Shown piece after piece: positions 12,201 to 16,608 of a stretch of 64,000 nt of DNA. Every line of letters begins with the position of its first letter. Position 1 is the first letter of the stretch. Both the position numbers and the translations under genes were made by a program. Source of the stretch: Natronosalvus vescus (lineage in GTDB: Archaea > Halobacteriota > Halobacteria > Halobacteriales > Natrialbaceae); the NCBI RefSeq assembly GCF_023973145.1, contig NZ_CP099546.1, positions 3,224,001 to 3,288,000 of the forward strand, in the 5' to 3' direction. The notes beneath the pieces were generated by a model, which did not search any database, was not told the origin of the DNA, and saw only the letters and a program-made list of their open reading frames with translations.

Positions 12201-13611
12201 CGAGATCGAAGTGACCGTCGAGGACATCTCCAGTAGCGTGTCTACGATGGGCGACGATCCGTCGGTGACGATCGACTCGAGCAACACTGACAACACGACC
12301 TTCACGGGAACGCTCACCTTCGGCGACGAGTCGGGCGAGTACACCGTCGACGTGATCGGAACCGATCGGGCGGGCAACGAGGGCACTGCCTCGACCGACG
12401 TGGTTCACTACCCGTTCACGCTCGAGAATGACGTTATCGAGATCGAAGGACTCGACGTGCAGATCGTCCTCGACGTCGTCGACGATGTCGATGCGGCCGT
12501 TAAGGCTGAGAACCTGGCGCTTGCACTCGCCGAGAGCACAGCTAACGCGAACCTCGATGACGGCGCCCACGGCGTCGGCTTCTTGCAGACCGAACTGCCC
12601 GGACTGCTCGACGTCCACCTCGAGGGGGCCGAGATCGCAATGCCGATCGACGAGGCGGATCTCCCAACCGGATTCGACGCATCGGACGTCGAGATGCAAC
12701 ACTACGACTCGGCCACCGGCGAGTGGTCGACGGTCGAGGACACGTCCCTCGACTACGAGCTAGGCGACGATCCGTATCTCGTCGCCGACGTGTCGGGCTT
12801 CTCGACCTACGGGGCCGTAATCCCCGACACGACGGCGCCGACGATTGATTCGATTGGGGTCGCCGACGGCCACGAGTTCGACGCGGGAACCGAGACCGTG
12901 AGCCTCGAGTTCGCCTACGAGGATGACCTCTCGGGCGTCGACGTGGGCTCGATCGAGTTACTCGTCGACGGCGAGCTACAGACCGATCCCGAGCAGACGG
13001 CGATCGGTTCGAGTGGAGCAACTCACATCCATCAGGTTGCCGACGGTGGAAGCTACACCGTGATACTCCACGTCGCAGACGAGGCGGGTAACGATGCGAC
13101 CGAGACGGTGACGTTCTCGGTCGCGGAGTCGGACGAGGACGATGATGATGCAGACGACTCGGACGACACAGACGACTCGGACGACACAGACGACTCGGAC
13201 GACACGGACGACACAGACGACTCGGACGACACAGACGACACAGACGACACAGACGACAAAGACGACAAAGACGACACAGACGACTCGGACGACAAAGACG
13301 ACAAAGACGACAAAGACGACAAAGACGACTCGGACGATTCGGACGACGCAGATGACTCGCAGGACGACGGTGGTGACGCAGACGGGGATGACAGTTCCGT
13401 TGACGACGATCCGTCTGACACGGACAGGGACGACGAGGCTCCGGAAGACGACGATGACGGATCCCCAGAAGTAGATGACGCCGATGAAGCCCCGGAAGAC
13501 GATGACGACAGCATTCCTGGCTTCGGCGTAGTCGTCGCCCTGATCGCCGTACTGTCAGTACTCTGTGTGCGTCTCCGCGGAGCGGCTATCGATCGATCGT
13601 CACTGGCGTGA
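3223..13611 (+). CDS. Giant (3,462-residue) PGF-CTERM surface protein with parallel beta-helix and tandem-repeat domains
   Basis: A Sec-type signal peptide (hydrophobic RILAILFSLLMIGSVVAP, cleavage after AAA near residue 34) opens the protein. Then come an acidic linker, a NosD/pectate-lyase-like right-handed beta-helix (~95-880, many N-N-x-I and G-I-x-L coils), a CARDB domain (~880-970), a second beta-helix (~975-1445), a PGF-pre-PGF-like domain (~1457-1546), two CARDB-like Ig domains (~1547-1740) and eleven near-identical ~101-residue domains (~1742-2848). Further Ig-like domains, an Asp-Asp-Ser/Thr spacer (~3304-3430) and a C-terminal PGF motif (near 3432) with one hydrophobic helix and Arg residues end it. 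The last three features are the PGF-CTERM tripartite signal known to be processed by archaeosortase A and lipid-anchored. I infer a very long cell-surface adhesin or matrix protein. No enzymatic residues were identified, so lyase or epimerase activity is unproven. Confidence 0.85.
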   Translation: MKPRHSQRPAHIRILAILFSLLMIGSVVAPVAAAGGIGVDAPAQSESGFDSLTDTTILQESSTDDDSSSTDSGEEPDDGSSDSGESGQVQTISASDASCDLTVESGESIQSAIATADWGEKICVDAGTYEEDLWIDTGGVTLVANGEVTLIPDEETWTGVYVNASGVTVEGLEVREFSRGIHVASETSNVEIRENLLTANDVGVNLAAVTGTVVDANTITNNSENGIIFAGFSAQENVEITNNTITHNEYHAINAIASTGSNGATGTLVSGNTISNNTGSSTSPAITFRRSSDTIVVDNDIQHDGQIAIDFRDYSYDALIERNTITNTSRGIHLGDVSSIVIRDNDIEGLTASAIWMRASSSIEIVDNRLDGNQQGIRSGGLDTLLVENNTVSSERTDLSLSSTTDATVLENEFATGVQITSGTNEQEMDHFLHEFDDNTVGGDTLVYVRDVDGVTIDPSSHPDAGQIIVANSTNVEISNFELAGTVAAIQLGVTDGTVVTNNKIEDGNEGGPGGIVDMGSTGTIIEHNDVSTVMYGIRLVGGTENVVRENTVSDTWGPGGDAYTFGILVERYGTDHEVRDNTVTGSYSDGIHVANRAHGTLVEGNTLEANGRHGLQIRWNAHDSVVRDNEISGNNDYGIYLERAERTVVEGNDVFENTLGIVAGRDADDLLIEDNAVTDNSRQGIQLEPPGAFSSGDAPYNATIRHNVITDNGHEGILLDEAADATITGNTIVDNGHVDPTWSYITYGNGIELRDAVDATVAENTIEGSVVDGLVVGAGSANAILSNNTVADSGERGIYVDAGNATLRDNAIAGNPEGVVSGGDEVDARWNWWGDVSGPSGGESDPVNGTIADGSGDSVGENVRFDPWLAADPDADPFFEVTIDSTNAPVEAGESITVDVTVLNTGAESTGSIELEDFDRTVVDTATDVELESGEQTTIQLSWSTDETDVGLGDVTVRSDDDADRAPVAIQSGGAVELEECAAIHFAGTYTLAGDLTGSQTCIEITADDVEIDGQGHTLEGVGVVDDGTQYGIYVNDADNVSISDVTIDGWDTGLYVAGNDGVFTDVLVENGGTGAEFGNADDNEVTNLTVRYTENRALTVGGFSHIPASGNTFTNVTAYDTERSGGGFDPGAINLGWAASNNEFVGVNASNNTAGIRTASGSSSNTLVDVEAHDNDRYGLNLESSNGDVFDGVKVSGNGWHGIRINGDWNSLSNVTATDNDGTAIYLTSVSTDPSVVGNSLDSVLVEDTDGNGIGLSNAVGTEFTDVTIVNSTGNAVDMRSEANHNTFTGLSIHGGESNAVYLDPGQYDNNDDNTFKDVTISDNQGGMSLFADRTTVTNLTAKDIGGTALSLSGSATDSVVTDVSISNVSTGVGMSGSPTNNEVSNVSITDAGTGLSVSGADNHLSNVTVTDSATDVSVGPTTNTTFERIHLEGSTLSFDGQDVTIDGTSVPETMPETGYPIDAYVNVTANGDAPLLTELGFHYDEADVDGLDEATLELWRYDDSGTWESASEASYDVGVDTDERFVYATNVTEVSTFGVFADTSPQASITHPSLSDEEVVQGESVTVTAQVTNVGLADGELTIPLEVNGQAVANETVTLDVDESETVSITHVFDESGEFDVSIDGLSVGTVTVLASADVLIYGADADETAVTLEETITVTADLYNSGDVPDEHTVNLTADGDVVDETTVTVDQGTNPGLVELEWTPTAADLPSGEDSAEFDLGLDGFVVGSVTVVDQYSDIQVIAASTADTELIEGEETYVIGSVYQAGNVEGTEEIELTATHNETGETEVIDSQDVTLAPGYYHLGALNISFTPDEPGHYDLELGDRNAGWVDVEPAESDIQVIAASSTETELIEGEEMHVIGSIYQAGNIEGTEEIELTATHNETGETEVVGTQNVTVAPGYYHLGALNITFTPDEPGHYDLQLGDRNAGWVDVEPAESDIQVIAASTADTELIEGEETYVIGSVYQAGNVEGTEEIELTATHNETGETEVVGTQNVTLAPGYYHLGAINITFTPDEPGHYDLKLGDRNAGWVDVEPAESDIQVIAASTSDVELIEGEETYVIGSVYQAGNVEGTEEIELTATHNETGETEVVGTQNVTLAPGYYHLGGINITFTPDEPGHYDLELGDRNAGWVDVEPAVTDIQVIAASTSDVELIEGEETHVIGSIYQAGNIEGTEEIELTATHNETGETEVVGTQNVTLAPGYYHLGGINITFTPDEPGHYDLELDGRNAGWVDVEEAVTDIQVIAASASDIEISENEETYVVGSVYQAGNIEGTEEIELTATHEDGTETVVGTQDVTLAPGYYHLGALNVTFEPEQSGNYTLELGGTYAGTVYVEEIVTDIQVIAASTADVELIEGEETYVIGSVYQNGSDTATEEIELTATNQETNETHVVGSQEVTVAPGYYHLGAINITFTPDEPGTYDLELDGRNAGFVEVEPAVSDIQVIAASTADTELIEGEETYVIGSIYQAGNVDGTEEIELTATHNETGETEVIASQEVTLAPGYYHLGAINITFTPDEPGHYDLELDGRNAGWVDVEPAESDIQVIAASTADVELIEGEETHVIGSIYQAGNVEGTEEIELTATHNETGETEVVGTQNVTLAPGYYHLGAINITFTPDEPGHYDLELDGRSAGWVDVEPAESDIQVIAASTADVELIEGEETYVIGSIYQAGNIGGTEEIELTATHNETGETEVIASQEVTLEPGYYHLGAINITFTPDEPGHYDLELGDRNAGWVDVEPAESDIRVIAAAATESEIAYGQDTHVVGSVYQAGNIEGTEEIELTATHNETGETEVVGTQNVTLAPGFYHLGALNISFTPDEPGHYDLQLGERNAGWVDVSDPVVEPTIVDVDGYSTETDPATGNGVVYANDDASVTIDVEADLDLTTVTLLIDSLETTYIVPADATHDAGDTWIADVPFGNLPDDGEYALSVIAVDELNHAGTVDADETLVIDREDPTLSVSLEDVTGDDATIIVESDEPLVDAPEIEVTVEDISSSVSTMGDDPSVTIDSSNTDNTTFTGTLTFGDESGEYTVDVIGTDRAGNEGTASTDVVHYPFTLENDVIEIEGLDVQIVLDVVDDVDAAVKAENLALALAESTANANLDDGAHGVGFLQTELPGLLDVHLEGAEIAMPIDEADLPTGFDASDVEMQHYDSATGEWSTVEDTSLDYELGDDPYLVADVSGFSTYGAVIPDTTAPTIDSIGVADGHEFDAGTETVSLEFAYEDDLSGVDVGSIELLVDGELQTDPEQTAIGSSGATHIHQVADGGSYTVILHVADEAGNDATETVTFSVAESDEDDDDADDSDDTDDSDDTDDSDDTDDTDDSDDTDDTDDTDDKDDKDDTDDSDDKDDKDDKDDKDDSDDSDDADDSQDDGGDADGDDSSVDDDPSDTDRDDEAPEDDDDGSPEVDDADEAPEDDDDSIPGFGVVVALIAVLSVLCVRLRGAAIDRSSLA
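8446..11775 (+). repeat. Eleven tandem in-frame ~303-bp coding repeats
   Basis: Units begin at 8446, 8749, 9052, 9355, 9658, 9961, 10261, 10564, 10867, 11170 and 11473, so the spacing is 303 bp except one unit of 300 bp (the sixth). Each encodes a domain opening with S/T-DIQVIAAS, then ELIEGEETYVIGSVYQAGN, the segment LAPGYYHLGA and FTPDEPGHYDLEL, ending NAGWVDVEPA. Units 1 and 3 are identical at DNA level for more than 120 bp at their starts, which points to recent unequal recombination or conversion rather than ancient duplication. Units 6, 7 and 11 are the most divergent. The fold is probably an Ig/CARDB-like beta sandwich. Confidence 0.95.
13132..13509 (+). repeat. Low-complexity Asp-Ser/Asp-Thr coding repeat (spacer before the PGF-CTERM anchor)
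   Basis: Short 9- and 18-bp units (gacgactcg, gacgacaca, gacgacaaa) encode runs of DDSDDTDD and DDKDDKDD. Such acidic spacers before a PGF-CTERM anchor are common in haloarchaeal surface proteins and are thought to span the S-layer. Expect length variation between strains by slippage. Confidence 0.9.
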
Positions 13612-13764
13612 CCGCGTTCGGCATATCCAATCACTCGTTCTCGAAAGGTACATTTGCAAGAAGCGTGTGAGTAGGTTCTCCAGAGGCGTTGTATTGCGAA
13701 GTTCGGATCATCTCATTGGAAAATCTCGAGAAGGATTTCCCTGCTATACAAGAGACCGGTAGTG

Positions 13765-14121
13765 CTACGCACCAGGAACACCGACGGCCTCGAATCCCGT
13801 GATTCCGAGGAACGCCAACACATACAGCATGATCAGGATGGTCAGCCACGCGAGGATCCCGATCATCGCAGCGGCAGTCCAGCTCGTGGAGTATCGCCAG
13901 TTGATTACCCCAATGTAGGCGATAAGCGCGACCAACGGCCCAAGTAAGGGAATCCAGCCAACGAGAGCCCCGAAGACGGCCCAGACAATCGCCCCCAATA
14001 ACGCGGTGACAATTGCGTGATCGAAGTCCTTCGCGCCGACGATGACTCGAGCACCGACGTAAATACCGACGGCTCCAAGGAGGAGACTGACGAGAAAGAC
14101 AACTGCGGTGGCGACGACCAT
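13765..14121 (-). CDS. Small integral membrane protein, haloarchaeal conserved
   Basis: This 118-residue protein is almost wholly hydrophobic, with about four transmembrane helices (starts MVVATAVVFLVSLLLGAVG; others around LLGAIVWAVFGALVGWI, PLVALIAYIGVINW and AAMIGILAWLTILIMLYVL). It has no extracytoplasmic domain and no catalytic motif. Small four-helix proteins of this kind are widespread and uncharacterised in haloarchaea. It is convergent with the giant surface gene (153 bp between stops) and is probably a single-gene unit. Confidence 0.7.
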   Translation of the reverse strand: MVVATAVVFLVSLLLGAVGIYVGARVIVGAKDFDHAIVTALLGAIVWAVFGALVGWIPLLGPLVALIAYIGVINWRYSTSWTAAAMIGILAWLTILIMLYVLAFLGITGFEAVGVPGA

Positions 14122-14194
14122 ACGAGAAATGTATCAGTCCAGCATAACAAACCTGCTGCTTGCAATTTCTCCCTAACCGATACGCACGATTCTT

Positions 14195-14392
14195 TCATCG
14201 ATCGTTTCGCCAGGATCCCCACACTTCACGATACTTCTCGAGTTCTCGGCACCCTTCCTTCCGCTCGAACGTATCGATGGCGGAGAGTACCTCGTTGTCC
14301 TTGACCCACTCGAGCAACACACGAAATTCACCGACACTAAGTTTGTACCCTGGTGGTTCTTCCGCCGGTCGAGAAAGTAAGCCGGAAATCAC
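14195..14392 (-). CDS. Short hypothetical protein or C-terminal gene remnant
   Basis: Sixty-five codons, acidic/basic mixed, centred on KLSVGEFRVLLEWVKDNEVL and ending REVWGSWRNDR. The codon choice looks native, but the first ~15 residues read less naturally, and a transposon-type hairpin lies just upstream at 14427. This may be the tail of a longer gene cut by an IS end. I do not recognise the family. Confidence 0.35.
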   Translation of the reverse strand: MISGLLSRPAEEPPGYKLSVGEFRVLLEWVKDNEVLSAIDTFERKEGCRELEKYREVWGSWRNDR

Positions 14393-14426
14393 CGATGGGC
14401 TTCAGCCTGTGTACGACGACGTGACC

Positions 14427-14449
14427 ACCCCGACTTCAAGGGTCGGGGT
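14427..14449. repeat. Solitary hairpin resembling an IS200/IS605-type transposon end
   Basis: ACCCCGAC (14427-14434) is perfectly complementary to GTCGGGGT (14442-14449) around a 7-nt loop. Hairpins of this type, with a CCCCGAC stem, are commonly seen at ends of haloarchaeal tnpB elements. No tnpA or tnpB is adjacent, so this would be a relic end. It could also be a terminator for the flanking minus-strand toxin-antitoxin operon, which ends at 14519, about 70 bp away. Confidence 0.4.
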
Positions 14450-14518
14450 TCTCGTCTTGCTCCGCTACAAAGACGCACGGAGAATATCGCGGAAGAGGTT
14501 CCTGGGCGGAGTGATGAT

Positions 14519-14845
14519 TCAGACCCAGTCTCCAGGAACGAACTCGCGAATCTCTCTATGATTTTTGTAGACAGTATCGATTACCTCTAACGCTGAGACG
14601 ACGTTTGCAGGAGACGGCAACTCGTTCTGGTGGTATAATATCACTCCACGGTTTTGGTCGTACTCGAGATGGTCGTCATCTTCAGTGAAAATGACCCAGT
14701 CGTTCGCTTCGGCGTACCGACCGATTTCGTCGTCACGCGCATCTTGTGAGAGTTCATCACGGACTGTAGAAACGGTAATCCACTCCGTTTGGCGAAACGA
14801 TTCGGTATACTTCGCGTTGACGTTCTGATCGCACAAGATTCGCAC
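14519..14845 (-). CDS. DUF5615 PIN-like toxin
   Basis: The 108-residue product begins MRILCDQNVNAKYTESFR and has a second acidic cluster in WVIFTEDDDHL. This is the pattern of DUF5615 (Mut7-C/PIN-like) proteins, which are predicted ribonuclease toxins with Asp residues near the N-terminus and mid-domain. The start is a GTG at 14845, only 2 nt after the stop of the upstream partner, so the two are surely co-transcribed. The partner is a DUF433-type protein, the usual antitoxin of this toxin family. The length is normal for the family and all expected acidic residues seem present. Confidence 0.8.
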   Translation of the reverse strand: MRILCDQNVNAKYTESFRQTEWITVSTVRDELSQDARDDEIGRYAEANDWVIFTEDDDHLEYDQNRGVILYHQNELPSPANVVSALEVIDTVYKNHREIREFVPGDWV

Positions 14846-14847
14846 GC

Positions 14848-15279
14848 TTAGGCTCCCGTTTCGGAGTCCTCTGTGTTTGGAGCACGGCTCTGGACACGAA
14901 GCCTGTGCTTCGTTGCTTCCCGCTGGTTACGGATGACATCCATCACTTCAGGATGGGCATCGTAGTACTCGAGAGCGGCAGCCACCTGGTGGCGCGACAA
15001 ATCAGGGTATCCCTCCAGAATATCTTCGATCGTCTGCTCACCATCACGGATACTTTCACCAATCGTGAAAACACCGATACGTGTCCCATCGATCCGAGGC
15101 TTCCCACCGAGGATCTCCGGTGTTTTCACGATCGGTGTCTCTCCGTGTTGTGCAACTCCTTCATCGAGTTGTTCGAGTGCCTGTTGTCGAGTTTTCCCAC
15201 GCCCCTCAATGCCGGTTTTTTCATCGATAGCGACCCATTCGTCGGTCTCTCGGGTCAGTCGAATCGTTTCTGCACTCAT
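14848..15279 (-). CDS. Antitoxin with HicB-like N-terminus and DUF433 domain
   Basis: Residues ~5-45 (RLTRETDEWVAIDEKTGIEG, then TRQQALEQLDEGVAQ) look like the partial RNase-H-like fold of HicB antitoxins. Residues ~55-115 carry the DUF433 signature (GGKPRIDGTRIGVFTIGE, EDILEGYPDLSRHQVAAAL), an HTH-like domain of VapB45-type antitoxins. A two-domain antitoxin of 143 residues is longer than a plain DUF433 protein (~75-100). Its start overlaps the upstream winged-helix gene by 4 nt (ATGA), and its stop is 2 nt from the toxin start. It should neutralise the DUF5615 toxin and may take part in operator binding. Confidence 0.8.
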   Translation of the reverse strand: MSAETIRLTRETDEWVAIDEKTGIEGRGKTRQQALEQLDEGVAQHGETPIVKTPEILGGKPRIDGTRIGVFTIGESIRDGEQTIEDILEGYPDLSRHQVAAALEYYDAHPEVMDVIRNQREATKHRLRVQSRAPNTEDSETGA

Positions 15280-15518
15280 GCGTTATCCCTCCGATCAATG
15301 CGCGACCATGCGAGGGAGTTGCCGATTTTCTTGCTCGTAACTTTGTGCTCCTCTTCGAGTTGGCGGAGTCGATAGTCGGCACTCGGCCGTTCGATGCCTA
15401 ATTCGCCTGCAACGTCATTCGTACCTGCAGGTTCGTGTTTTTCAACCGCGGCGAGAACAGCTTGCTCAGAGTGTTGCGGAGTGAACCGACCTCGGTCATC
15501 GCGCCTGCTCTCGCTCAT
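15276..15518 (-). CDS. Small winged-helix DNA-binding protein heading the toxin-antitoxin operon
   Basis: Eighty residues: MSESRRDDRGRFTPQHSEQA, then a winged helix over ~20-75 (ILE-like VLAAVEKHEPAGTNDVAGEL, DYRLRQLEEEHKVTSKKIG). The D-x-R-G-R-F N-terminus is seen in haloarchaeal MarR-like small regulators of toxin-antitoxin loci. It is the first gene of a three-gene unit and the best candidate to bind the palindrome at 15548-15573, 30 bp upstream of its ATG. The start is supported by a TATA-like sequence about 27 bp upstream, the distance expected of a leaderless haloarchaeal mRNA. Confidence 0.75.
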   Translation of the reverse strand: MSESRRDDRGRFTPQHSEQAVLAAVEKHEPAGTNDVAGELGIERPSADYRLRQLEEEHKVTSKKIGNSLAWSRIDRRDNA

Positions 15519-15547
15519 ATCAATCAGTAAACGCTCCAGTAGTAAAA

Positions 15548-15573
15548 GTCCATCTACTGTAGAGTAGATGGAC
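15548..15573. promoter_or_regulatory. Perfect 11-bp inverted repeat at the toxin-antitoxin promoter (probable operator)
   Basis: GTCCATCTACT (15548-15558) and AGTAGATGGAC (15563-15573) are exact reverse complements around a GTAG spacer. On the minus strand the palindrome is followed at once by CTTTTACTA (15541-15549), a TATA-like element 27 bp from the ATG at 15518. A protein bound here would cover the BRE/TATA region, so autorepression by the operon is the simplest reading. Confidence 0.7.
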
Positions 15574-16027
15574 TACGTGCCAATTTTCAGGTAAAAGTAT
15601 GTTCGGTTAATCGTCGGCGTCAGTCGATGACATCGGTGTATTTCCCTCCAGAGACAGCAAGAAACGTCTCTAGCGCTGTTTTGACTCCAATCAATCCTCC
15701 GGTCGCTCAAGAGTCGGTCAAGAGCCGGTCGAGAGTCGAACGAGTTCCTGTGTAGTCTCATTGTGAGAGTGTGTTTACGCAGGGTTTCGACTAATAGTTC
15801 GTTCGCTCCGACTGATCTCGAGAGAACTGCCCTATCGTGCTGACCTTCTGATGATAGCTTCGTTCTGACGTTCGCCACCCTCGAGTCCGTTCACCACCGA
15901 AATACGTTCATCCGAAAACGATCATTACGCACCGTATTTCACACATACATATGGTTTTCGGTGCCGATTGACTTTTGTGTCGTGATGGTATAGGGGCAGT
16001 TGCGCACTAACACCTTCCTGTACCGAT
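15574..16027. other. Gene-free stretch between the toxin-antitoxin operon and the HalOD1 gene
   Basis: One minus-strand reading frame is open across 15573-15878, but its composition (Arg/Ser/Cys-rich, few acidic residues) is unlike a haloarchaeal protein and I reject it. The sequence is more AT-rich than its surroundings. ACACATACATATGG near 15942-15955 is the only obvious TATA-like patch for the plus-strand gene at 16028. Degraded mobile DNA is possible but I cannot identify it. Confidence 0.4.
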
Positions 16028-16378
16028 ATGCAAACTGAAATTACCTCCGCCGACGGCGAACACGACTCGAATTACGACCAGGCTAACGATCGCTACGTCT
16101 TTCAATACGATCCCGATGGAACGGCGACGCTCACGACGACAATCGTGCACGCCCTCTCGAGTATCGCGAACGTCGACGTCTCCCAGGGCGAGTTCTCACT
16201 GTACGACAGCATCGATCCGGATGCACTCGAACGGCTCTTCAGCCAGAAGGCAGACGGGGACGCCCGACTCGACGGGCACGTCTGTTTCCGGGCGCTCGAG
16301 CACGAAGTGTATGTCTTCGCCAACGGCGACATCTTCGTCTATCCGCCCTCCGGGCAGTCGGCCTCATTTCACCGCTGA
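16028..16378 (+). CDS. HalOD1 output-domain protein
   Basis: The 116-residue protein consists of a short N-terminal tail and one HalOD1 (halobacterial output domain 1) unit: TATLTTTIVHALSSIANVDV, then SLYDSIDPDALERLF and the C-terminal HEVYVFANGDIFVY. HalOD1 domains are found at the ends of haloarchaeal signal-transduction proteins or alone. Their partner is unknown. The gene is convergent with a histidine kinase 230 bp downstream (16609), but a functional link is only suggested by position. Confidence 0.85.
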   Translation: MQTEITSADGEHDSNYDQANDRYVFQYDPDGTATLTTTIVHALSSIANVDVSQGEFSLYDSIDPDALERLFSQKADGDARLDGHVCFRALEHEVYVFANGDIFVYPPSGQSASFHR

Positions 16379-16608
16379 CAAATCCTGATCGTCGTCTTGC
16401 CGCCCCATCACCGCAACCGCACCTCCAAGCGTCGCGACCGATGGCTATCCAGAGATCGTTGTACTCAACGTTCGAGCATCAGCGTCGTACCGTGTCCATC
16501 GGCTCAGAAACGCCCCGATCGACGAATAGCGCCTCGAGTGAGGAATTACTGACCCTCGTTCGACATCCACTGACCCTCGAGTGAGGATTCACTGACCTCG
16601 AGCGACAG

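Noticed and set aside
13132..13509. Asp-Ser/Thr repeats as a regulatory satellite
   Set aside because: The repeats are in frame and form the expected acidic spacer before a PGF-CTERM anchor.
15573..15878. 101-codon minus-strand frame upstream of the toxin-antitoxin operon
   Set aside because: Composition is not haloarchaeal (Arg/Ser/Cys-rich, few acidic residues) and it overlaps the operon's palindrome.
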